Notes under the pieces: generated by a model
Seen by the model: the letters and a program-made list of their open reading frames with translations, nothing else
The model's database searches: none
What the model was told of the DNA's origin: nothing
NCBI GenBank assembly: GCA_017483985.1
Contig: JAFUUB010000093.1
Span: 1 to 30,126 of the forward strand
Direction of reading: 5' to 3'
Length of the DNA stretch: 30,126 nt
DNA from: Bacteroidales bacterium
GTDB lineage: Bacteria; Bacteroidota; Bacteroidia; Bacteroidales; UBA932
Shown: positions 23,363-30,126 of the stretch, piece by piece
How positions within the stretch are numbered: position 1 is the first letter of the stretch
How the letters are laid out: each line of letters starts with the position of its first letter
Made by a program: the position numbers and the translations under genes

Positions 23363-25435
23363 ATGAGAGTAAAACGGATTTTATACCTATTATTATCGTG
23401 CGCGACGTGTCTGGCATGCACAAATGCCCGTACGCAAATTGTGTGGACGGAGGGAGAAACAGATCCCGAGACCGGGAAAACGGTCCATACCCTCGAGATC
23501 CGTCATGCCCCGGCCGGCGCGGACTGGACCCTTTGGTTCAGCCAATTCCGGACGCCCGTCGCCATGGCGCCGGACGCTCCGGCCTCGATTGAACATGTCA
23601 GCGGGACCTTATACCGGGTCGCACCTGCCGCCGGCTGCCCCGGAGGTGACCTGGTGCTCCGCTATGAAGCGCGTGCCTTGGTGAACCAGTGCCGCGCGCC
23701 CGAAGGCTTCTTCCTGCAGGAGAAAGGGAAGGAGCCGGTGGCCGTGGACGTCTCCTACGTCTTCCAGCCCGCCGACCCGGTCCGTTCCTTCGAGTACAAT
23801 CCGGTAACGGTAACTGCGACGGACATGATTCCGCGCGTCAAGCGTTTCGACCCGCAGGAGGGGACGACCGCGCTCTCCGCAACCCCGGGGAACGTCCGGT
23901 TCGTGGACGGCCAGGTGCCGGGCTGGTACCGGATCACGCTGGACGGCGGGATCGGCATCGAAGCGGCGGACGAAGACGGCGCCTGGTATGCGAAAGTTAC
24001 TCTGGACAACCTCCGGCGCAGCGCCGCCGCCGTGTCCAACGGGGTGATCACCGACTGGCCGGACCTGCCGTACCGCGGCATCATGCTGGATGTCAGCCGG
24101 AATTTCACGAAGAAGGAAGACCTGCTGAAACTGCTCGATATCCTGGGCCATTACAAGGTCAATTATTTCCACCTGCACATGGGAGATGATGAAGGTTGGC
24201 GCGTCGAAATCGACGGCCTGCCCGAACTGACTTCCTATGGCGCTTTCCGCGAAATCCCCGTCCTGCAGGAGGACGGGTCCATCCTGGAGCCGGACGCCCT
24301 GCAGCCGACCTATTGCATGGCCGCGGACCGCAATGACCTGGATTCCCCGGGCAACGGCTACTATTCCCATGCGGATTTCGTGGAAATCCTCCGCTATGCC
24401 TGGGAACGCCGGATCCGAATCATCCCGGAATTCGATACGCCGGGCCATTCTCGCGCCGCAATCAAGGCCATGGAATACCGCGCCGCCCATACGGGTGACC
24501 GGTCGTACCTGCTCTCCGAGCCGGAGGATGCTTCGAAATATGTATCCGTCCAGGATTATACCGACAATGCGCTGAACGTCGCCCTGCCGACGACCTATGC
24601 CTTTATCGGGAAGGTCTTCGACGGCCTGATCGCTTTGTACAAGGAAGCGGGGGTGCCGCTGGATGCCATCCATGTGGGCGGTGACGAGGTCCCGGAGGGC
24701 GCCTGGACCGGATCCCCGGCCTGCCAGGCCCTGATGGCCGAAACCGGCAGGAGCATCGGAGACCTGACGGACTATTTCATCGGCCGGGTGCTGGACCTGG
24801 CCGAGGAGCGCGGCATCAAGATTGCCGGCTGGCAGGAAGTCTGCCAGCATCTCGCTCCGGAGACCTTCGCACGGCTCAGGAAGAACCTCTTCTTCACCAA
24901 CCTGTGGGCGGTTTCCCGCGGCCGGGATGAACTGGCCTACCAGCTGGCCAACGACGGGATCCACGTCGTCCTGTCGAACTCGTCCAACAATTATTTCGAC
25001 ATGGCCTACAACGACAGCAAACTGGAGCGCGGGCATTCCTGGGCCTCCTTCATCGACGAGCGCCGTTCCTTCTCCTTCCTGCCGTTCAACATGTACCGCA
25101 GCGTCCGTTGGGACGACCACCGGCGCCTGACCGATATCTCCCGCTCCGACGAAGGCAAGACCGCCTTGCTGCCGCAAGCCCGCGGGAACATCCTGGGCGT
25201 GGAGGGGCATCTCTGGGCGGAAACGCTCCGCAGCTTCGACCATGTGACCTATTATCTCTTCCCGAAGGCCCTGGGCCTGTTCGAGCGCGGCTGGAACGCC
25301 CATCCGGCGTGGGAAGGGACGACCGTCTCGGATGATCCGGCTTTCATGGCGGACTTCGACCGGTTCTTCAGTATCGTGACGGATCACGAATATCCCTATT
25401 ACGACAGTCTCGGCATTTCCTATCACCGGAACTAA
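23363..25435 (+). CDS. GH20 beta-N-acetylhexosaminidase lipoprotein
   Basis: 690 residues from the ATG at 23363; a TTG nine codons upstream is rejected because it would overlap the promoter and the lipoprotein signal begins only at the ATG. Lipobox CLAC gives C19. Domains in order: a CHB_HEX-type domain (about 25-140, GADWTLWFSQF), GH20b (about 145-235), and the GH20 barrel (about 237-640) opening with PYRGIMLDVSRNF. The barrel has YFHLHMGDDEGWRVEI, IIPEFDTPGHSRA, and the catalytic D441-E442 in HVGGDEVPEGAW. It removes terminal beta-GlcNAc (or GalNAc) with substrate-assisted catalysis, probably in the periplasm or on the outer membrane. It opens the plus-strand operon, three bases before the regulator gene, and is divergent from the GH2 operon. 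Confidence 0.94.
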   Translation: MRVKRILYLLLSCATCLACTNARTQIVWTEGETDPETGKTVHTLEIRHAPAGADWTLWFSQFRTPVAMAPDAPASIEHVSGTLYRVAPAAGCPGGDLVLRYEARALVNQCRAPEGFFLQEKGKEPVAVDVSYVFQPADPVRSFEYNPVTVTATDMIPRVKRFDPQEGTTALSATPGNVRFVDGQVPGWYRITLDGGIGIEAADEDGAWYAKVTLDNLRRSAAAVSNGVITDWPDLPYRGIMLDVSRNFTKKEDLLKLLDILGHYKVNYFHLHMGDDEGWRVEIDGLPELTSYGAFREIPVLQEDGSILEPDALQPTYCMAADRNDLDSPGNGYYSHADFVEILRYAWERRIRIIPEFDTPGHSRAAIKAMEYRAAHTGDRSYLLSEPEDASKYVSVQDYTDNALNVALPTTYAFIGKVFDGLIALYKEAGVPLDAIHVGGDEVPEGAWTGSPACQALMAETGRSIGDLTDYFIGRVLDLAEERGIKIAGWQEVCQHLAPETFARLRKNLFFTNLWAVSRGRDELAYQLANDGIHVVLSNSSNNYFDMAYNDSKLERGHSWASFIDERRSFSFLPFNMYRSVRWDDHRRLTDISRSDEGKTALLPQARGNILGVEGHLWAETLRSFDHVTYYLFPKALGLFERGWNAHPAWEGTTVSDDPAFMADFDRFFSIVTDHEYPYYDSLGISYHRN

Positions 25436-25438
25436 ACC

Positions 25439-26602
25439 ATGTTACGCCTGCTGATCATTTCCGACTTTACGGAAGCATTCCCCAGCAAGCTCCTGAGCGG
25501 GATCGTACGGTATTCCCGCCGCAAGGAGCAGTGGGTCATCTGCCGCATGCCGCCGGCCTACAAATCCCTCATCGGGATTCCCGGGGTCGTCAAGTGGGCG
25601 AAGGATTGGGGGGCGGATGCGGTCATCGGACAATTTGAGCAAAGCGACGATGTGGGGCTGTTTGCCCGCAACGGCATCGTCTGCGTCGCCCAGGATTTCA
25701 AGCAGCGTTTCAAGAACATCCCCAATATCACGGCGGATTACATCGAGACCGGCCGGATGGCCGCCCGGTATTACCTGGAACGCGGGTTCAAACATTTCGG
25801 CTTCTTCGGCTTCAACCATGTCTGCTGGTCGGACGAGCGGTGCGAAGGATTCCGCAAGGAGGTCGAAGGCGCCGGAATCGGGGCGACCATGCATATCTAC
25901 AACCTGCAGGATATCGACCATCTGTGGTATTACGAGCGGGACAAACTCCGGGAGTGGCTCCGGTCGATCCCCAAACCGATCGGAATCATGGCTTGCGACG
26001 ACAACCAGGGCAACAACCTGGTCGAGGCCTGCCATTCGGCCGGCGTGAAGATTCCGTCCGAGGTTTCCGTCATGGGCGTGGACAACGATGAACTCCTCTG
26101 CAGCCTCGGAAGTACGGCCTTGTCCAGTATTTATGTGGATATCGAGGACGGCGGCTACCGCACGGCGGAACTCATCGAGCAACTCGTTACGAACCCGGAT
26201 ATCCGGGTCGGGGATGTCGTCCTGCGGCCGATAAAAGTCGTCGAACGGATTTCCACGGCCGCTTTCGCAACGGATGATGTCCAGATCCAGAAGGCGGTCA
26301 AGTTCATCCACCAGAATTACCAGAAGAAAATCTCGGTCAGCGACGTGATGGAAGAGGTCGCCCTGTCCCGGCGGCTGTTGGAGCGGCGTTTCAAGAGCGT
26401 AACGGGCCAGACCCTCTACCAGTACATCTCCGACCAAAAAATCCGGCACTTCGCCGAAATGCTCCACGATACCAACGACCAGGTGGTGAATATCGCCCTG
26501 TCCCTGGGAGAGACCGATACCAAGAGCATTTCCCGCCGGTTCAAGCAAATCTACGGCTGTTCCCCGGTGGAATGGCGCGAAAAATTCCAGAAAAACCCAT
26601 GA
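25439..26602 (+). CDS. XylR-type transcriptional regulator (sugar-binding domain plus AraC HTH)
   Basis: 387 residues. The N-terminal 270 residues resemble LacI/periplasmic-binding sensor folds (LLIISDFTEAFPSKLLSGI, ADAVIGQF, TADYIETGRMAARYYLERGFKHFGFFG, PIGIMACDDNQGNNLVEACHSAGVKIPSEVSVMGVDNDE). Residues about 285-383 form the two-HTH AraC domain (ISVSDVMEEVALSRRLLERRFK, then VVNIALSLGETDTKSISRRFKQIYGCSPVEWR). The domain order is that of E. coli XylR, a xylose-responsive activator. Here the ligand is more likely an aminosugar, given the neighbours. The gene follows GH20 by three bases and overlaps the next gene by ATGA. It probably binds the 21-base direct repeats at 23272 and 18575. No hybrid two-component or sigma/anti-sigma pair is present, so it is the only candidate regulator in the window. 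Confidence 0.93.
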   Translation: MLRLLIISDFTEAFPSKLLSGIVRYSRRKEQWVICRMPPAYKSLIGIPGVVKWAKDWGADAVIGQFEQSDDVGLFARNGIVCVAQDFKQRFKNIPNITADYIETGRMAARYYLERGFKHFGFFGFNHVCWSDERCEGFRKEVEGAGIGATMHIYNLQDIDHLWYYERDKLREWLRSIPKPIGIMACDDNQGNNLVEACHSAGVKIPSEVSVMGVDNDELLCSLGSTALSSIYVDIEDGGYRTAELIEQLVTNPDIRVGDVVLRPIKVVERISTAAFATDDVQIQKAVKFIHQNYQKKISVSDVMEEVALSRRLLERRFKSVTGQTLYQYISDQKIRHFAEMLHDTNDQVVNIALSLGETDTKSISRRFKQIYGCSPVEWREKFQKNP

Positions 26603-28527
26603 TCATGATCCGGAAAATTATCTTGACAAGCCTGGCCGTCCTGGCCGTTTGCAGCGTCCGCGCCCAGCAGCCGGACCTTCTCCGTCAGCTTTCCGCCCAT
26701 CCCGAATACCTGGACGGCACGGATTATCTCTGTCCGGCGGATGCGACGGACCTGACGCCTGCTCCGGAGGGCTATGAAGCCTTCTATGTCAGCCATTATG
26801 GCCGCCATGGTGCCCGCTATGCCTGGCAGAGCGACCTGTACTCGCGGCTTGAAAGCGTCCTTCGGAAAGCGGGTAATAAAGAGAACCTGACGCCGCTCGG
26901 GGTGGATTACAAGGACCGTTTCGACCGGTTGTACCCTTCCGTCTACCACCGCACGGGGGACTTGTCGCGCAAGGGATTCCGCCAGCAGGAAGCGCTGGCC
27001 GCCCGGATGTACGCGAACAATCCGGAAGTGTTCGGGGACGATGCCGCCGTGCGTGCCTGGACTTCCACGTCCACGCGCTGTGTGATGACCATGTCCGCTT
27101 TTTGCCTGGGACTGAAGGCTGCGAATCCGCAGCTGGATATCTTCGAACATTTCGGGAAATACTACCTGCCGGCCATCCTTCCGCTGGACGGCAGCAATCC
27201 TTTCCGTCAGGGGAAAATGACCCAGACCCCGCTGGCCTTTGATGAGACCTGGGCGCAGTATATCGCCCGGACGGTCGATTACAAGGCCATCCTGGCGCGT
27301 CTGTTCAAAGATCCGGACAAGGCGCTTGAGCCCAAGGAACAGTGGGATTTCGTCTCCTACCTGTACTTCTTTGCAGCCGGCATGGCCAGCCTGGATACCG
27401 ATCTGGTTTTCACGGACCTGTTTACCCCGGAGGAACGGATCGCCCTGTACCGGATCGACAATTTCCAGTTCTACGCCAACGCCTGGCCGACGCACCTGGG
27501 CTACCTGCCCATCGTGGACGACCTGGTGGCCAAGGCGCAGGAGCGGATCGACAGCGGGGAAAAGGGAGCGGACCTGCGGTTCGGCCATGACTATACCTTC
27601 CTTCCGCTGCTGATGTGCCTGGGTGTCAACGGTTACGACCGCAGCGCCGTCTCCGGGGACGACATCGAGAACATCTGCCGCCTGCAGGACGTGCCGATGG
27701 GCGCGAACCTGCATTTCGTCTTTTACCGGAGCGCGTCCTCCGACAGGATCCTGTTCAAGGTCCTGCTGAACGGCCGGGAAGCCCAGCTGCCCATCACGGC
27801 TGCGGACGGGCCGTATTATGACTGGGAAACTTTCAAGCGGGCCCAGGCCTACCGCCCGGTCATGGGCGAGGTGGAAACCGTCCGTACGACGGTTCCGGAA
27901 GTCTCCGGCCTGTGTCCGAGCCCGGATGGGAAGGGACTGCTGGCCGCTTCCGACGAGGATGGCATCTATCAGGTGTCCCTGAGCGGCGAAACCCTTCCGT
28001 TCTATATCGAAGACGGAATGGACTGCGAAGCCGTGACCATCGATCCGAAGACGCGGGATGTCTATTACGTCGTGGAGGGAAAGCAGGAAGTCCGCCGGCT
28101 TAAGGCGCCGAAATACAAGAAATCCGAGCTGCTCTATGTGCTCAAGGACGCCGGCTACGGGACGAATTCCGGATTGGAAGGCCTGACATGGTATCAGGAC
28201 GGCACCTTGCTGGTGGGTAACCAGGACAGTCCGAACCTGCTGGTGACCTATTCCCTGAAGAAAGGGGAGATCTCCCGCCGAGTGCTGACCGATACCAAGG
28301 AGATCGCGGACCTGTGCTACGACCCGGTGCGGGATGTGCTCTGGATCGCGGACAGCGATGCCCGGACGATCAACCTCTGCACCCTGGAGGGTGATGTGCT
28401 GAAGTCTTTCCCCGTCCCGTTCATCGACAATGGGGAGGGCTTGTATGTCGACCATGAAAACCAGTGCGTCTGGGTCGGCGACGATACCACGTCCAAACTG
28501 TATAAGATTCATTTCAGCAACCTGTAA
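26599..28527 (+). CDS. Histidine acid phosphatase fused to a beta-propeller-like domain
   Basis: 642 residues; the chosen ATG overlaps the regulator stop (ATGA), although the ATG at 26605 is possible. Signal peptide ends near RAQ (about 22). Residues 45-420 are a clade-2 histidine phosphatase: the nucleophile motif is R69-H70-G71 in SHYGRHGARY, a conserved TSTSTRC lies at 155-161, and the H330-D331 proton donor pair is in RFGHDYTFLP. Residues about 425-642 contain repeated strands like those of SdiA-regulated or phytase-like propellers (SGLCPSPDGKGLLAASDEDG, CEAVTIDPKTRDVYYV, LEGLTWYQDGTLLVGNQ, IADLCYDPVRDVLWIAD, GEGLYVDHENQCVWVGDD). The catalytic half should cleave phosphomonoesters in the periplasm (inositol phosphates or sugar phosphates). 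The second half may bind the substrate or be a second activity. Two paralogues without the propeller follow. Confidence 0.85.
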   Translation: MIMIRKIILTSLAVLAVCSVRAQQPDLLRQLSAHPEYLDGTDYLCPADATDLTPAPEGYEAFYVSHYGRHGARYAWQSDLYSRLESVLRKAGNKENLTPLGVDYKDRFDRLYPSVYHRTGDLSRKGFRQQEALAARMYANNPEVFGDDAAVRAWTSTSTRCVMTMSAFCLGLKAANPQLDIFEHFGKYYLPAILPLDGSNPFRQGKMTQTPLAFDETWAQYIARTVDYKAILARLFKDPDKALEPKEQWDFVSYLYFFAAGMASLDTDLVFTDLFTPEERIALYRIDNFQFYANAWPTHLGYLPIVDDLVAKAQERIDSGEKGADLRFGHDYTFLPLLMCLGVNGYDRSAVSGDDIENICRLQDVPMGANLHFVFYRSASSDRILFKVLLNGREAQLPITAADGPYYDWETFKRAQAYRPVMGEVETVRTTVPEVSGLCPSPDGKGLLAASDEDGIYQVSLSGETLPFYIEDGMDCEAVTIDPKTRDVYYVVEGKQEVRRLKAPKYKKSELLYVLKDAGYGTNSGLEGLTWYQDGTLLVGNQDSPNLLVTYSLKKGEISRRVLTDTKEIADLCYDPVRDVLWIADSDARTINLCTLEGDVLKSFPVPFIDNGEGLYVDHENQCVWVGDDTTSKLYKIHFSNL

Positions 28528-28530
28528 CGC

Positions 28531-29826
28531 ATGAGACGTATTCCTCTTCTCTGCCTGGCGGTGCTGTACTGCCTTGCAGCCGCTGCCCAGCCGACGCGGA
28601 CCGAACTGCGTGCGCATCCGGACCTGGCGGCCGGCAACTATGCCAACTATCCGCATCCGACCGAGAATCCGACCCCTGCGCCCGACGGCTATGAGCCGTT
28701 CTATATCAGCCACTACGGCCGTCATGGAGCCCGGTACATGACCGGTGACAGCCAGTATAGATATGTGATTCCCAAGATGGACACGGCCGCCATGAAGGGC
28801 ATCCTGACGGATTACGGGAAGGATGTGCTCCGCCGGCTGAACATCGCTGCGGACAATGCCCGTGGACGCGCCGGCGACCTGACGGCCCTGGGCGGCCGGC
28901 AGCACCGGGCGATCGCCTACCGCATGTTCCGGAACCATCCGTCGCTGCTGGGCCGTCCGGTCCATGTGGTCGCCAATTCCTCCACCAGCCGGCGCTGCAT
29001 GATCAGTATGGGCAATTTCTGCCTGGAGCTCAAGGCGCTGAATCCGGACCTTTCCATCGACATGGATGCCAGCGAGCATGACATGTACTACATGCTGCCC
29101 AACGACAGCATCGTCGTCCCGAAGAACACCCGCGATAGCGAGCTCTACGACGAATTGAATGACTTCCGCCACAGGATGCTGAACGGACGCCACCAGTTCG
29201 ACACGCTGTTCACCGACCCCGGGCTTGCCCGGACCTTCATCGACCCGTATACCTTCACGGACGGATTGTGGAACATCGCGGCCGACATGCAGTGCCTGCC
29301 GGAGCTGAACCTGTCGTTCCTGGACCTGTTCGGGATCGACGGGATGATTGACGGGCACCGTTCCTACAATGCCAGCTGGTGCCTGTGGGAAGGACTGATG
29401 CCGGGGGCGCGGCCGAGCTATTACCGCATCTACCCGCTGCTGCAGAATTTCCTGGACGAGGCGGACAAGATGATCCGCTCCGGGGAGAGCGGCGTGCGGC
29501 TGCGTTTCGGCCATGACAGCGTCGTGCTGCCCTTTGCATACGTGCTGGGCGTGCGTGAGGCGGTCCATGCCACGGATGACATGGAACATCTCCACGAGAC
29601 TTTCTCGCTGTTCCGCCTGATCCCGATGGCCGCCAACGTGCAGTGGATCTTCTACCGGAAACCGGGCTCGGACGACATCCTGGTGAAGTTCCTGATGAAT
29701 GAATCCGAAACGACCATCCCGGTCCGCACGGACTGCTGGCCGTATTACCATTGGAAGGATGTTTCCGTGTATTACCGGGATAAAATCCGCGACGCCAACC
29801 TTGTGTATAAAAAAGACGGAAAATGA
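28531..29826 (+). CDS. Histidine acid phosphatase, stand-alone paralogue
   Basis: 431 residues with a signal peptide (cleavage near A19|Q20). The nucleophile motif is R64-H65-G66 in ISHYGRHGARY. A conserved NSSTSRRC lies at 149-156, and the proton donor H328-D329 is in RFGHDSVVLP. Length and layout match the catalytic half of the preceding gene, with which it shares the PAPxGYExFY entry to the active site, so the two arose by duplication. No propeller is present. It starts three bases after the preceding stop and overlaps the next gene by ATGA. Multiple-inositol-polyphosphate-phosphatase-like and sugar-phosphatase activities are both known in this clade; the sequence does not decide between them. 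Confidence 0.9.
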   Translation: MRRIPLLCLAVLYCLAAAAQPTRTELRAHPDLAAGNYANYPHPTENPTPAPDGYEPFYISHYGRHGARYMTGDSQYRYVIPKMDTAAMKGILTDYGKDVLRRLNIAADNARGRAGDLTALGGRQHRAIAYRMFRNHPSLLGRPVHVVANSSTSRRCMISMGNFCLELKALNPDLSIDMDASEHDMYYMLPNDSIVVPKNTRDSELYDELNDFRHRMLNGRHQFDTLFTDPGLARTFIDPYTFTDGLWNIAADMQCLPELNLSFLDLFGIDGMIDGHRSYNASWCLWEGLMPGARPSYYRIYPLLQNFLDEADKMIRSGESGVRLRFGHDSVVLPFAYVLGVREAVHATDDMEHLHETFSLFRLIPMAANVQWIFYRKPGSDDILVKFLMNESETTIPVRTDCWPYYHWKDVSVYYRDKIRDANLVYKKDGK

Positions 29827-30126
29827 AACGGATCATTTACCTGATGCTGCCGGCGCTGCTGTTGTCCCTGGCAGCCACCGCGCAGACTTCGAAAAAGGAA
29901 ATCCTTCAGGACCTGGGCAGGACCGGCGCCAGCTACTATGCCTATCCCGGACCCCGGCAGGCTGCGCTGACGCCGGCCCCGGAAGGATACAAGCCCTTCT
30001 ATATCAGCCATTACGGACGTCATGGCTCTCGCTATGTGAGTGACAACAAGTACTATACGCGTGCCATTGCGGTCCTGGACAGCGCCGCCAGGCTGGGCCT
30101 GCTGACGGAACGGGGCGGGGAAGTCC
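29823..30126 (+). CDS. Third histidine acid phosphatase paralogue (partial, cut by window edge)
   Basis: The reading frame is open from the ATG at 29823, which overlaps the preceding stop by ATGA, to the last base; 101 codons are visible. It begins with a signal peptide (MKRIIYLMLPALLLSLAATA, cleavage near A20|Q21). It continues through the same LTPAPEGYKPFYISHYGRHGS active-site entry, here in two parts: LTPAPEGYKPFY (49-60) and ISHYGRHGSRY, with the nucleophile motif R66-H67-G68. The histidine-aspartate donor and any C-terminal domain lie beyond the edge. It is the third phosphatase in a row and the operon continues to the right. Confidence 0.88.
   Translation, partial: MKRIIYLMLPALLLSLAATAQTSKKEILQDLGRTGASYYAYPGPRQAALTPAPEGYKPFYISHYGRHGSRYVSDNKYYTRAIAVLDSAARLGLLTERGGEV

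Noticed and set aside
26551..29751. Long minus-strand frame opposite the phosphatase genes
   Set aside because: Antisense shadow; the plus-strand proteins have signal peptides and RHG/HD motifs.
1..30126. tRNA, rRNA, CRISPR array, transposase or integrase
   Set aside because: None recognised. The window is almost fully covered by protein genes, and the two larger gaps are explained by promoters and operators.

Overview
The window looks like part of a chromosome from a GC-rich member of the Bacteroidota, probably order Bacteroidales. The evidence is two tandem SusC/SusD pairs, many lipoproteins with Bacteroidota-type lipoboxes, BACON and fimbrillin/FISUMP-like surface proteins, and TAnnTTTG-type promoter boxes. 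I cannot name a genus. Almost all of the window is one aminosugar-glycan (chitin/chitooligosaccharide-like) utilization locus. No RNA genes, insertion sequences, CRISPR arrays or origins were seen.

Layout. (1) 4-471, plus strand: a HigA-type antitoxin with visibly AT-richer codon use, ending one base before the next gene ends. (2) 18484 down to 472, minus strand: a ten-gene, roughly 18-kb apparent operon. Its order of transcription is GH18 lipoprotein, SusC, SusD, second (short) SusC, second SusD, two BACON-repeat lipoproteins, a fimbrillin/FISUMP lipoprotein, a second GH18 lipoprotein, and a short GH20-like enzyme. One clear promoter lies ahead of it at about 18540. (3) 23206 down to 18683, minus strand: a three-gene operon of a GH2 enzyme resembling exo-beta-D-glucosaminidases, an alkaline phosphatase, and a ROK sugar kinase. 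(4) 23363 to the right edge, plus strand: GH20 beta-hexosaminidase, a XylR-type regulator (periplasmic-binding-like domain plus AraC helix-turn-helix), and three consecutive histidine-acid-phosphatase paralogues. The first paralogue is fused to a beta-propeller-like domain and the last is cut by the window edge. Several of these plus-strand genes overlap by ATGA.

How it may work together (inference). GH18 enzymes on the surface cut a GlcNAc-containing polymer. BACON and SusD lipoproteins capture the pieces and the SusC porins import them. GH20 and GH2 trim GlcNAc and GlcN in the periplasm, and the ROK kinase phosphorylates the free sugar in the cytoplasm. The XylR-type protein probably controls all of this: the word ATTTGCGTAT occurs in both promoter regions, the same 28 bases upstream of a perfect TAnnTTTG box, and each copy is followed 21 bases further upstream by a second GCGT half-site. 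That geometry is typical of AraC-family operators.

The least expected part is the phosphatase set. One PhoA-type and three histidine acid phosphatases are wired into the same aminosugar locus, which suggests that the natural substrate or its products carry phosphate.
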